DNA of 52,071 bases from Liolophura sinensis (GCF_032854445.1 NC_088301.1:43521116-43573186), one strand, 5' to 3'. Positions 25,172-38,400 are shown, counted from the stretch's first letter. Notes: generated by a model from the letters alone, not told the origin. Translations and numbers: made by a program.

Positions 25172-25969
25172 CGTTAACAAATTGTACAGGGCGCTAGTTC
25201 CAAGCAATTCCTTTGATATCACTGCTGAAGGAATATCTTGGTTATCTCCCTTACTGTCCCACGCATCTTCTTGTTTCAGCAACTGTTTTCCATCATACCC
25301 TGAACATTGATGGAGGAATGCAGAAGGAAGTTGATTGTCCTTGATCTCAAACTTTACATGGGTCTTGGGCTGCCATGATTTGTCTGTGGTGGTTGACTGC
25401 CTGCCTTTACAGGACAGGGAGAAGGACTGTTTGAATGTTGGAGACAGCTGGTCACCCAGAGCGTCCCTGTACACTGTGCAAGAGCTGTCTTGGGCTGGCC
25501 AGCTTTTTCCTGGTTCCAACAGTGGGGTGAAGGAACCCAGCTGCACACGAGGCTCAGGTCCCTCCAGGTGAAAACTACCACTATGAGCATTCCGTACACC
25601 TAATCCCTTGGGGAGGCTTAAAGGTGCTCGAGGAATTAAGGTAACCTGCGCGAGACTATGCCGAGGAGAAACTTTTACAACATTGTTTCCAGACCAGAAG
25701 AAATCCCCTTCAAGATCCTCTGGGCTGGACAATTCACTTTTCTCAGACTCACTCTTTCTGGAGGTTGAAGACGCACTGCTATAGTGAGACAGCGCGCTGT
25801 GGTAACCGTCATCCTTAGGAACTGGGTGCACCTGCGGTTTGCTACATGCAAGGTCCAGGGTGTCTGATATGCGCCGATGCGGTGTCTCGTCTTGAGCGCC
25901 ACGATGGTTGTCTGCCCCCTTGGACCTGCTGTAGTCCTCCAGATACCTTGCCAACAGGCAACTCTTCAT
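25172..25969 (-). CDS. foxP: Alternative large FoxP N-terminal exon (266 codons), unknown domain
   Basis: The longest open frame in the window. The first ATG (25969, A at -3) follows an in-frame TAG at 26005-26003. The frame runs 266 codons to a donor, ACG/GTAATG, at 25172/25171, in phase 0. Joining to the phase-0 acceptor at 17732 gives ...ALYNLLT-KENGIMER in frame. The protein matches no domain I know. It starts MKSCLLARYLEDYSRSKG, is Ser-rich at residues 58-83, has SUMO-type motifs VKFE (205-208) and LKQE (231-234), and is otherwise polar and probably disordered. Composition is gene-like and GC is higher than in the surrounding intron. It may be an alternative first exon with a promoter at about 26.0-26.4 kb, or a cassette exon starting at 26002. 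An unrelated nested gene is less likely, because the frame ends 13 codons after an obvious donor. Confidence 0.65.
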
Positions 25970-26002
25970 TGTCACACTGGTCGGGATAGAATCAGACAAT
26001 TC

Positions 26003-26420
26003 CTAAGGCTGCTATTCCAGTATTCCACATGCAGAGAATAGAGTGCAGCCTTGAGGGTTCTACAAGCCCACATGTAATCAGCTGGGAAGGTTGTTGAGCA
26101 GTGTCATCACCGATAACCTTTCCACAGAACCATGCGCTTGATGCGGCCTGCACTGACTGTCTCACCAATAACAGACTGGTCAGACAATGGGAAAACAAGC
26201 CTGTTTACCGGTGAAGTGACCGCCGGTGAGGTCAAGTGTGGCCTGCGGTCATGGATGACCAGACTCTGGCTTGCCTCTTCGCTAACCAGTGGTTGTCGGC
26301 CCAGACGTGCAACCCTTGTACCACCAGGTAGCTAGAGTCACCTATTGTCATATGACTATGGGGGCAGTGTCAGCTGGCTAGAACCATTCGGGCGTGCGAT
26401 TCCTACCTAAAAACACACTG
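26003..26420 (-). promoter_or_regulatory. Candidate alternative promoter/5'UTR upstream of the large exon
   Basis: A higher-GC island directly upstream of the 266-codon exon, ending near an AC/AT microsatellite at 26.59 kb. It contains a possible acceptor GTGTGTTTTTAG before 26406, a possible donor TTATTG/GTGAGA near 26166 and a forkhead-type TGTTTAC near 26200. No start site can be assigned. It could equally be a 5'UTR preceded by another exon. Confidence 0.3.
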
Positions 26421-26588
26421 TTACCAGTGAACCGTAAAACGAGGAGAAAAGTCAGAAAACAGAATAGGAGAAGAAAAACAGAGAAATGAACGCAGTACAT
26501 GATAGCCTACATAGAAGTGCAAATACTACCAGACAGCCGACAGCCCTGTCTGGTAATCGCTTGCTCTGAACAGATGATCCAAGTGGAT

Positions 26589-26638
26589 ACACACACACAC
26601 ACACATATATATATATACATATATATATATGTATATAC
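26589..26638. repeat. Compound AC/AT microsatellite
   Basis: About eight AC units pass into interrupted AT repeats (two blocks separated by AC and GT). Confidence 0.9.
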
Positions 26639-29600
26639 TGTATGAACATGGGTAACTTTGACAGAGTCAATCCCCTTGGTAGCTTACTATTCCGCTCCAT
26701 GTTCGGACGTGACAAAAAAGCTGTTTAGTCTGGCAAACAGACAACATTATACTGTTTCTCAAAACTGACCTCACATTTCCCACGTGGATCGGTCTGCTAC
26801 ATCTAATCTGAAGTTCTTCACAAAATCCATTCCTCTTACACAGGTCTATATGTACATAAAATCCATTGAAGTTTACTGTAGCCATTGATGTAAACTTTCC
26901 CAATATCACGGAATAACCTTTAAGAGTAGACAAAATTTTTGGTACCGATGTTATTTTGAAGTCAGCTCATAACTTCCCTGTGGCCATACAACTCCTGGAA
27001 AGTGCAACACTAGCCTGACCACTTACTGCCACATACATGTAGCTACTTGAAAGTATATGTACCTAATTTCACAGCCATGCAAACATTGTCTAATGCTACT
27101 GCCTATCCTATCCCATGCCATTTGAAAGGTACAGGGTATTGTACTCTGAAAGTACATACGAAACTATTTGGCCTCACAAAGGTAGATCAATTGTGAAGAA
27201 AACACCAGAAACCAAATATCACATCCAGAGATCAGGCCTAATGTGCTTATTGCTGTGCCAACGTATTTCTGTAGTAAATTTAGGTTACATCAGCTCTTTT
27301 TGCAACATCTTGCTGCTAATTACATGTTTTCTGCATAAGTTTACTTGGATTCATATTTTTGTCATTGATTCTTGGGTAAATAAAATCCAGTTATTTGCCT
27401 GTCATATCTAATTACAAAAGTCAGTAGACAAAAACTTCAGCACGTGGCATAACAATAAAGATTGCTCAACAAAGAATGTGTTTCTAGCCGCAACCCTTAA
27501 CAACTTGCCCAAACAAAAGAAACAAAATTATTCCTGTAGACATCTCATAATTAGTTATAATAATTAGATATAATCATAAATAGCCTGGTTTGTTTTTCTT
27601 TTTTCACCTGTGTCCTATCAATAGCAAAAAAAAAAGGGGAGAGACATTTTAGGAAGGTAAGAGTCATATGGCTATTTTGAAAATAACCCTGAAAAAAATG
27701 CCATAGCATTGAGCGTGTATTTATTATTGACATGGTTATGTCAAAGTTCGTAATACAGGTGCAGAGTCAACTATTAACCTGGCCAACAGATCATTCATAC
27801 TAGGGTTATTCCACCATTTTTCAGGAATTTCAGGTGCAACTTAGAGCTTAGCTAATGCAAATTCGTGACCATTGTATACAATATATGGTGCTTGTAAATC
27901 AGCAACAGTTTGACTTATCCACAACTGATATTTATGATTATTCACGTATCAATTTGATTGTTCCTTATTGTCCACAATAATTTAATATTAGCACTGCATC
28001 ACGTTTACTTGAAATTGTATGATCCGATAATGAAATAGCCTCTAACCACCTGATACCTGTCTGAATACTTAACCAATCCAAGTAAATGTAAAGGTGAGGT
28101 TATGTTGATAATTACCATTCTCATTTGTCTCCATAATAATAATAATAATAAAAAATCTTGAAGTCAGATACAGTTATCTAATTATCCATGAAATTGAACA
28201 TTTCAACAGGTCCAGACTGATGTATTTTTGTCCTCTTCAGGTCACACTTGTACATGTACACAGGTATGTATATCACACAGAGTATATCAGCACCACCAGT
28301 CCTGTCTTAGCAGCATACAAGGCACGTATATGAGTATTGAAAGAATTAACCCCATTATTGTATTGTTGGCATGATGTTAAATAGAAATTTTCCCTAATCC
28401 TGTCAGTGATATTAATAACGAACACTCTTAACACTGAACAAGCACATCTATTTTGGTTGTCTAAGAGTCATGGATTTACATTTCCTAATTCCAGAAACAC
28501 TGCAAATCATTTGAGCATAGTGTAAACTTTATTTAAGATCCTAAATGTTGTTCTAACGCTTGCACCACACATGTGTCTTTAAGGACATACTGCTGAGCAT
28601 CATATTTGATCTACAACATACATGTACATGTATCAAGGGATATATGGTATGGTTTGGGGAACCTATCACCTGAGCAGCTATGGTGGTTAAACAGAGTTGT
28701 CCGTCTTGTTTATTTTAAACACTCTTTTCGTTTTTATGAGAAGTTAAATATTCCTTATTTATTATCAACACAGCTGCATTCATAACTGCCACTTGAATAT
28801 TTTGTAACTCTATAAAAACTAATCACAACCAATGAAAGTCACACTGGACATGTTTTGGTTTTTATTCCGCATTTTTCTGGAGTTCAGAATCAAATGGTTG
28901 AAACTATATTGTATATGATATGAAATCAATCTTTTGAATTTCCTGTTTCTCATGACATTAAATTTCGAGATATAAAATGATTGAGACAAAATGATAATCA
29001 GCAAATCTTACTGACAACTGCTGCAGGTAACATTTAGGAGATGGCAAACAATGGTACAATCAGCCTTATCACTCTAACATAAAGGTAACGCTGGTGACAA
29101 CACTTTTACATCTGGCTGATGTGTACAAATAACAGGATGGGACCTAATGACGTCAGAGAATGTGGGGTAGACCAGGGAGCCAGGAAGTCATACAGATGGC
29201 CGTAACAGCCCTAGTCCTTTTCCCACACTGATCAATGTATTATTACTGTAACGATCACTTATACCAAGGAAATACTAGTTCTTGTTCAAGGTAAGTTGTC
29301 CAAAACATTTTTTACAATGTTGCCTATCAGATGAAAACCCCCCAAAAAACTTTAAGGGTTAATTTATGAGTTAGTTTAAAAAAAATTCTGACTAAAAATT
29401 ATAAAGACTGGATTGAAATTAAAAAGATTTAAATTGTATACATAACTGTCAGTGAAAGTCTTGCACTTTCTTTTCATTTGGGTATTTTATTACGTGTTGT
29501 GCAATGCTAAATGCATCATTTGTTTTCTATTTGGACTGTAATGAAGAAGAAAAAAAAGACAAAAAACTTATTTACAAAGAAAAACTACATAACATCTACA

Positions 29601-30145
29601 AGTGTCCATTGAAAAAGTAGGACATTACTTGAAATTATCCATGCATAAACATGTACAGAATTGAAAAGATGTAGGACAGCATCCAATAAGGTCAAGCTGA
29701 CCAGTAAACATCCCCCTCCCCAAACCTCAAAAGCTCCCGATGTTTCACCAGTCACGTGACTGTTCCTCTGTGATGATCGCATGTACTGTACTGTATATCC
29801 TTATCTGAAGGAACTGTACACCTGTGATTGATGAATTCAACAGGTATAATGAATATGGAGGAAGATGAGTACCTGGTGAGAAGTTCAAACAAACACATTT
29901 GTACCAAACAAACCTGTATGACTGCAGTAGTGCTCAAGGTAAATCAAACAAGTACACAATACAATACTGCAATTAGATTGTTTGTTTGTCAACTTACAAC
30001 TCTGTATAAAAGTGAAAAACATCACTGACCAAATATAAACAACAAATTCTTAGAAATAGTGATTTATTACAATTAATTCTTTTTTATAACCACTTAAGTC
30101 ACAGGCAAGAGAATATTTCAGCAGCATTAGTAATTTTAGGTTTTC

Positions 30146-30465
30146 TTTGATTGAGTGTTATTTAAAGCCATGCTAAAAAATTGACACTTCTACGATGATA
30201 GTCAGCTCTATGGGTGGAGGAAACCACAGTACATAGAATAGATGATCGACCTTTGGCAAGCCGCTAAAGATTGTTCCAATGTGTAATGCAGACAATTTGA
30301 CTTTCAGCACTCCTAAAACCACTCTACGATCACCACCCACTGTCTGCTGTCACACAGTGATCAAGAGCCTGGGGAATCAACAAATTCCACGGCTACAGTC
30401 AGGATTGAACCCCCACTTAGTGTGCGTGCTGCATGGTTTGTGCACCTTGCTCAGTGAGCTATTTA
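30146..30465 (-). mobile_element. tRNA-derived SINE, near full length, diverged
   Basis: Read on the minus strand from 30465: TAGCTCACTGAGCAAGG resembles a Pol III A box, and GGTTCAATCCT (30402-30412) matches a B box. The 3' half (30146-30260) aligns by eye with the other SINE copies here: GGTTTCC, CAGC-TATC-CG and a CTT-rich end leading to AATCAAA near 30146. It is diverged and so old. The A/T-rich tail is worn. Confidence 0.7.
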
Positions 30466-32753
30466 TTTTATGATATGTGGATAATTTTATTATTTCCTGT
30501 TCCAAATACATGCACTGATCCATGGAAATCTAAATTTTAAGAAGCAACCTTATCTTTCAACATTCAAAGATTCTTGTTTTTTTCTTGCTATGTTTCTCAC
30601 GTGGCTAAAGGTCTATGAATTCCACCATGCCTCATGTCTCATATGTCATTGCGAGATCAGTCAACTTGGGTGATTTACATGCTCTACAGTCCACTGTGTA
30701 CACTCTTATTGGTGTAAACAACGCAAGGTTTTCTCTTGTCTGATTCAGACCAGTGGGCAGTCAGGTAGAACAAGTGACCAACACTGACCTCAACTGTTCA
30801 AAGCTCATAAACATCCTGCATGGCAATGGTATGTATAAAATTCTATTTAAGTGTGTGACTTAGATCATGATTTCCAGTTTATACACACAAAATGACAGCC
30901 ATTACATGGCACAAGAACATGTATTATTCTGACGACCTGTGAACTACAAAATACAAGATAAGAAAATACGTGTAAACTTCATATAACTTTTAAGGTTAAT
31001 CTCGCCATAATATTGTTTTAGAAGCAGAGCTCTAGAGTTTCCAGAATAACTGTAAAAGACATTTGATTTATTGGTTGTTCTTAGTATCAAAATCATCAAA
31101 ATTTGACTGATTGTTCCTTAGGATGTCAATCTCAAATCAATGCTGGTCTCTTCCAATTCTTCAATTCTTTCATCTGTACAAGCATTGCCAGCAAGTAACA
31201 TGTCTTATCTGCTAAAGGATCTGCTGTCTGTCAGGAACAGCTCTTAGCACAGACTGAACCCAGGATTAAAATTCACAAAGAACCAAGGAGTTCACATACA
31301 TAAATGCTTGCTGACAAACAGGTCTGATGCCAACCCCTTTCACTGCAACATTTACATATGATTTACATAAGTGTATACATCTGCGCACACACACAGCTGT
31401 CGGGCAAGCAACCATCTGTATTCTAATCCATAAACTACCGGGGTATTACCATAAACAAAAATACAGCAAGAGTTAAATAAACATTTAAGAATTCAGAGGC
31501 AAAGGTACCAGGGGTCAACTGTAGGCTAACAAATGACCCCTGGCTATTTAGTACACCATCAATATGGAAATACACATGTTTCCCCTGAATTAAAATCCCA
31601 ACAAAATATGCATGAGTGATCGCTGAGTGGCTTGCTCAGCTTTTATAATGAAAGGCCTGTTGACCATTTATGTTTATATCTGCATTTTTGTTTGAATTAT
31701 GCTTTTACACCGTATCGGACCTACCATAGATGTATATGTTTATTGCTCTTGGCAGGGCAATCGCTCTTACTATGCAAATTTATAAAATAGACCTAAAATA
31801 TTCATATTTTTTCCTTTTATACATTACACCAGTTATACATTCAGCATCAACAGGGAATAAAGCGCAACTTTTTAATTAAATTCAGAACAGAAGAAACTCA
31901 ATAAATCTTTATTTGAAAACATACACTTTTCTAACAGCATCCCCTGGGAAAATGTTGGAAATTTATTCCATTTAAGACTAATTTCCAACTGGGGTTACTT
32001 TTCTTTACAAAGTTATTAAGTGCTGCCCCAATGATACTAGAACTGTGCACGACAAAATGAAGGGTTTTCAGCACTTCCAAAATAAGTAAGGAGGTCCTTG
32101 TTCTTGTCACAATGTTCACATCGACATCAGGCCTATGATTAAAACTATTCTTTTAAAGCAGAACTTACATTAATTACACCAGTATGCACACTGTCAAAAT
32201 GTATGTGCACCTCAAGGCCCTACATTCCCATTTTTTGTGCTGAGTGCACTTTGTATCTGACCATGAAGTGCTCCAAAACACCTTACATGTAAGGAAGTGT
32301 TGACTGAGCAGATTAATCAATAAATCTGAAAGCCAGACATCCTTCCACCTTCCCAATCCCCCTTTCTCTTTTGCAAGCAATAAATCAGTTCACAAAAATT
32401 CTTAAGTAAAACATATTTGTAGTAAATATAAAGTTCTGAATGCATCGATGTCTTGTTGACCTGTGTACTCCAATTCTATTGCATGAAACACTGTATGAAT
32501 TCTGGTAAACATCTTTTCCTTGAAACTGCAAACACAAAAGATTACCATGTGGTTTAAATCGAGTCACATTCTAGTTTGGGATTGAGATTTCATAGAAATG
32601 AAAGGTGTAAACTGCAAGCAAGGGCTTGAAACTGTGGTTGGCAAGAAAATGTGCCATGAACAAATCATTCCATCAAGTTTATAGACTAAAGAAAAACTCA
32701 CCTTTGCTGGTTTGAATATGAAGTACATGTAATCAACATTTTGCATGGCCTTC

Positions 32754-33207
32754 CTTTCTAAAACACTTTTAGGCTACGATAACCATGGTTAGCTAACCAT
32801 ACCTTCCTCATGATCAAAACATACTTCATTGTTTCCTCTACATACATTAAATAATTCGTAAAGGTAACAGGTGCCCTTAGTTTCTTGTTAAGGTATGGGA
32901 ATGGTCCTTAACAAACTGATCAAAACTTTTTAAAACAAGAGTAAAATTTTCTTTTAATTATGGACGACCAAAGAGTTGCTTTCTAAAACACTTTTAGGCT
33001 ACGATAACCATAGTTAGCTAACCATACCTTCCTCATGATCAAAACATACTTCACTGTTTCCTCTACATACATTAAATAATTCGTAAAGGTAACAGGTGCC
33101 CTTAGTTTCTTGTTAAGGTATGGGAATGATTCTTAACAAACTGATCAAAACTTTTTAAAACAAGAGTAAAATTTTCTTTTAATTATGGACGAGCAAAGAG
33201 TTGCTTT
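32754..33207. repeat. Recent 225-bp tandem duplication
   Basis: Positions 32754-32978 and 32979-33207 are two head-to-tail copies of about 225 bp, differing at only a handful of positions (for example CCATGGTT against CCATAGTT). Each copy contains a TTAGCTAACCAT palindromic core. It is noncoding and AT-rich, and resembles no element known to me. Confidence 0.92.
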
Positions 33208-33539
33208 GGAACTGCTAAACTACTAGTATCTCCTGTCGCCACAATGTTAATTTCACATTTGATATTATCTGGAATAAAAATCTTTTTATCATATGAACTA
33301 GCATATGTATAATACTGTTAAAATGTAAAAACCTTAAACACACATACCGTTAGGCAGAAAATTAAGAAGTAAGCCACGCTTTTGAGTTGTAACATGATGC
33401 CATGCTTAAATTTTGGTGTTCATCATTCAGGGTTAATTATAAAATTAAATTATCTCAGAACTGCTGAAGCACATAACAGTGTTTTAATTATTACATGTTA
33501 CACAAAAAACACACGTGTACCACTGATGAACTTTCAACT

Positions 33540-33597
33540 TCGTTTCATAACATAAGTGAAATATTTTTGAGTACAGCATAAAACAATAAAATTTGAT
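33540..33597 (+). mobile_element. SINE 3'-end fragment
   Basis: ATAAGTGAAATATTTTTGAG followed by TACAGCATAAAACAATAAAA matches the 3' end of the SINE copies at 45.04 and 48.69 kb. Only about 58 bp remain; the upstream part is not recognisable. Confidence 0.65.
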
Positions 33598-33987
33598 AAC
33601 AAACAATGTTTGCACTGTTCTAATTCTCATAGGTCAGCAGATTAATTGAGAATATTTTCACCAGTATTTTTCATTCAAAACTTATTGAAACTGAAATAAA
33701 TAACAAAAATATGGAAATATAACTTCTTAATTTAATCTTAGATTACAACATTTATCTTCATACTGATGATGACTCCAGTTAAAATCAGTAGTATACTGTC
33801 AATTAAATCATAACATGCAAGCTTATTGTCAGCAGAAAGTCATTATTTAGGCAAAACTTATTTGTCAGATTTCTTTTACACTACTCCTGTTTTAGCAAAT
33901 ACCTAATGAATAAACTCCACAAATACTTCTATCATTATGTTCATTCAATTTCAAGTCTTGAATTACAAGCGGCAAATATTGGACAGA

Positions 33988-33990
<3 letters not shown>

Positions 33991-34020
<30 letters not shown>
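33991..34020. repeat. AT dinucleotide microsatellite
   Basis: Fifteen uninterrupted AT units. Confidence 0.9.
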
Positions 34021-34023
<3 letters not shown>

Positions 34024-34070
34024 ATATAGTGACACTCTATGGGTTATTGGGCAAGGCTTTGACTGGCTTT

Positions 34071-34095
34071 AAAAAAAAAAAAAAAAAAAAAAAAA
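34071..34095 (+). repeat. A25 homopolymer
   Basis: Twenty-five A on the plus strand, 50 bp after an AT microsatellite. No retroposed sequence was recognised 5' of it. Confidence 0.9.
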
Positions 34096-35161
34096 TGCTA
34101 ATGCCACAATGCATCATTCTCAAGCTGAGTGTGTACATATTAGGCTGTGTGGAGGGGAAGCCCTGCTTCAACACAAAACAGTGCCCCAGAATTGCTGGGA
34201 ACAGTGTTGACTTAAAGCTAACCAATACAGGTAACTAATGTTGTAAACACACCAAAGTAAACAAACACCACTGATAAACTACACTACATATCCTCTGTGG
34301 GTCAGACCAGTGCAGATCTCTTCTGTCAGAACCATCCCCCCATACACTGTTCTACAGCAATAGGCTTTCCATGTACAGTATTTGTCATGTCTCAAAAGGG
34401 CAGAAGACAGTCAATGTGCCTTCCGAGATGCTATACACTTGCAAGATACTATATACATGTAATAATCTGAAACATCAAATGTCCTACTTCATAGATGTAC
34501 TTCATTAATTTTTTTTTTACACATTCTACCTTTCTATCTTGTAAACAAACAAGAAAAGTTACTGATCAATGTTCTCTGTCATGCAGTCATAAATACACTG
34601 TAGTTGCTTATATCGTAATGATGTGTTTGTGGCACACGTGCGGCCATTAAATTCCTAATGAAACAAAGACATTATCCAAACATTATCAAAGTAGTTAAAT
34701 GCCATCATTAATATGAACATAAGAGACTTTCCTTGATGTTCGTTTTAATCTTCTATTGTTATGTTTAAGGGGAGTTAAATGTTAGGTCTTCTAAAGCAAA
34801 AAAAGCACTTCTCCTCAAAAGTAGGGCCTGTCACCACAATACACACTGTGCATATAGTCCCCAGCATCTCATCACTATTTAACACTTTGTATTTCTACAT
34901 TAATAAAAAATTTCTTTCTCACACTTGAGACCTCGTTACATATACCTCATTACCATATGCTTAAATGCTCAATATTTGCTGATAACCGATTTAAGTTTAT
35001 AATAATTATTGGTGACAACTCATTCAACCTCATTATAAAAAAAATAGAAAACTTGAAACATACATGTAATATTAAAGGAAGTAACAATTCATTTTCATAT
35101 CAAAGGACCTGAAATACATTGTAGATGTGAAATAAATAATTTAAAAAAAAGAAGATTATAC

Positions 35162-35434
35162 CTCTGTGTCTTTCCAATTCCATTTCTCAAAAGGGGAAGA
35201 AAACCACTTGTAGGTTCCATGGAACCTGATAGGGGCAAGAGTCTGTGGTGAAGTCATTCTCCCACTGCTCAGGTGACGCTTAAAGATACAGGTGTCACTG
35301 CACGTTACAACACACTTGCTGGTCAGCAAATCACAGGTAGGATGGTCAGCAACAAGTCTACAGTGACATTTAGTATTGCCAAGATGTTCATCCAATGTGT
35401 TGATCTTCTTCAGATCAGCATGGAACGTTGCCAC
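35162..35434 (-). CDS. Gene-like open frame of 91 codons ending at a phase-0 donor (unproven exon)
   Basis: A minus-strand frame in a higher-GC island starts after a TAA near 35460 and runs to GAG/GTATAA at 35162/35161, where the next codon is a stop. The donor is phase 0, as needed to join the exon at 17732. The peptide is Cys-rich in its first half (TKCHCRLVADHPTCD, SKCVVTCSDTCIFKR) and aromatic at the end (KWFSSPFEKWNWKD). I recognise no domain. No convincing acceptor or upstream ATG is seen; the first internal ATG would give 33 codons. It may be an alternative first exon, a decayed mobile-element fragment, or chance. Confidence 0.25.
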
Positions 35435-38400
35435 ACAAGCACGCCGATTACATTAGCTGGTTGCCAGGCAGTAGGCACAGCTTGGCCAATGAGGGCTTAG
35501 TAGTCATACATATGAATGAGCTTTGTAATAGCCACTATGCGTTTCTTTTCGTTATCCTCCCCCAACACCTCCCTGATTCCCCTTGTCTAATTTATGTACA
35601 ACTGTGCAGGACTTTCGCTTCAGACAATTAAATTGTTTCCGACCAGTGATTTCTATCACTGGGCCCCAAGGTGAATTCATGGGAAAACATGATGTAGAAT
35701 TCTTAGGATAACAAAACACCAGACCATTGATAAAGTCTGTTGGATATTTTTGACTTCTGACACAGCTGTGTGTAGCAACAAATCATCATATGTGGACACC
35801 ATTTCCTCTCAAAACACTGATAACCGTACAATCTCATCTTTCTCAACAAGCCATTAACATTCTGTCATAATATTATGCTCACCAATCCTGGAATTATCAC
35901 ACCTGAGAACTAAACCAGGCAAACTTCAATTAGATTCAGCGATAAGCTACACTGATCAATACAGACTATAGAGCAGGAAGCAAACAATTGGAGAAATCCA
36001 TGATTTTAAAGGGAGTTTAAACTTAAGGTCATAAATTATTTGCATGAATACTGCATGGTTTACTTTCTACCATTAGTCTTTCATGAGCCTGCCATTTTAG
36101 CTATATGTTATTGGTAGCTGTGAACGAGTTCCATGCGTGCACCTGGACAACAGAAAAACCTTGGTAACTTGTATAAATATAACAATACATTTTCTTCTCA
36201 TTAATAACAGCAAAATTCATTATACATGCACTTGGCACCGCAAAAAGAAACGTCTGCAACTACAACACTCTTGAAATGTGGAAAACAGACGTGAATGTTT
36301 GACTAGGCAGTACAGTATATACAGTAAATGTACATATTAAGCTAGTTTTACTTAAGAATCAATAAAAACACTTCAAAGGCACATCTACGTAGTACACATC
36401 TCATTTTAATAACAGGACAACCACTTTTATTACTCCCATTAAGTCAGCATCTGACAACATCATTTCCCTGAATCACATGCCCTGGGCCATGGGACTAGGT
36501 GTTCCTAAACTCCACAATACACGGATATCTCAATTCTGATAACACTGATTCTTCAAATTTAGCCCTTTTTGTTCTTTCTGCTTTCTTTTCACTGACCTCA
36601 GATGCAAAACTACGCAAAACTCATATAACTCAAAACTGGCAAGATTTACAACACTTTAAACATGTATCAATGTCACAACTACTGCATCTCAGGTTTTTTT
36701 TTTTTTCTTCCACTGTTTTAAATGAATGAATGTGGTTAATGGCCATAAATAACTTTTGCAGGGCAAGACAAAAAATCCAGTTGTTACAGTTGAAAAAGTC
36801 CAGAATTATATAAAACTTGTCTTGTCAGATCAGCCACTGGTGATAATGCAGACAATAGATGAGGAGTTTCACCTCCACTAATCACTGTGGAAACCTGTAT
36901 GTTGTACAGCATGCCGGTTCCCATCATGCTTTGTGGTTGTCTGGTCCATGGAGCTATCAAGATGTGGCGAGACAATAGATATTGCCTCCCCCCCTAAAAC
37001 ACCTGGCCGTGAAATCCACCCCTGCGTTATCACCCAGAGAGGAAGTTCTCTAGAATACAACCATGTACTTATCACATAAAAATTAACTGGCTTGGTGGGA
37101 AAATTCATGGTGGCTTATAATGCTACACAACAAATGTGTGAACAATCCACATATTTGCCTAATTTTAGGAAAATACAGTGACACATTAATCTCTCTGATC
37201 AACACGTTTTCCCATTGTGCATTCTTCAATGTCAAGTAATTTGTAATAAATTTTTTTTTCCTTCTCCTTGTTTTCACTCTGTACATATGTAAGTATGATC
37301 GTGTAGGTACACAAATTAACTCCAGATAACATCTTCACCCCATCCTGATCTTTTATTAAAGCTAAAATCCATTCAAATTTCTAAAATACCTGTCCTGGGT
37401 TAAAACTGAGAGATAAAAATTTAGTGAATTTCTTTTGTTATCTTAAAATATGAAATGTCAAGTACATGTTTGAATTCTCACATTTTACATCTAACAATGA
37501 ACAATGGTAATTAAGAGCTGATAGTGCTTTAGCCTATTCTTCAAAATCTTGGAACATAAATGGAGACACATAAATATAAATTAAAAATTGAAAAAACTTT
37601 TCTTATCCAAATTCTTTTTTTTTTCTTTTTAGGAGAAAAATTTTAATGATATGTATCTAAGCTACATGCATTTTCCACCCTGCAAGAGTACATCCTACAG
37701 GCTCTAATCTATATACTACTACATCTGGAAGTGCTGAAACTTGGACTTTTTGGGAATTTTAAATTAATTAAAAGATGAAGAATGTAAGAGATATTTATAA
37801 ATTTAGTGGTTCAAAACTGATTTTGAATGCAACTGATGCAATTTCATCAATGGCATTCAAACATTTAAACAACTATTAGCATCAATGGATTGTTATGAAC
37901 AACTGAAGAAAACACTAAGAAAACACTCCCTTTCACAAAAAGGATAATGAAAGCTAGATATCACTAGGCTATCAAATCAAAGTTTAAAAAAAAAAGAAAT
38001 TTCATGACAAGAGTTATTTCCCTTGAATAGCCAATACAGATTTTTTTTTAAAATAAATCATTAAAGCTGGTAGATCTTTTGAATCTATAATATTCATGAT
38101 TTTTATTCAATTTTTTTTCTGACACTTTACTTTTTTCTTCCAACAACATAACTGTATTTTATTTCACTCCTGTGTCCTCCTCAGGGATTATGTCACACTT
38201 TGGATCTACATAAATACAATAGCAAAAATAAACTGCAGAGACCAGTCAACTTTATGGAGGGGACATAGGGTTATACTTGTTTTTTCTTTTACTTAAAATT
38301 AAGTTCTCTTACAGGCCAATGAGTATTTCTTTTCTACCTGCCATTTCAAATTATGTATATCACTTCCTTTTCATTTCCGTCCATAAGTAAGTATATCTCA

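Noticed and set aside
25172-25969. The large exon as an independent nested single-exon gene
   Set aside because: The frame continues only 13 codons beyond a good GT donor into low-quality sequence and has no polyadenylation context, while the donor phase fits foxP.
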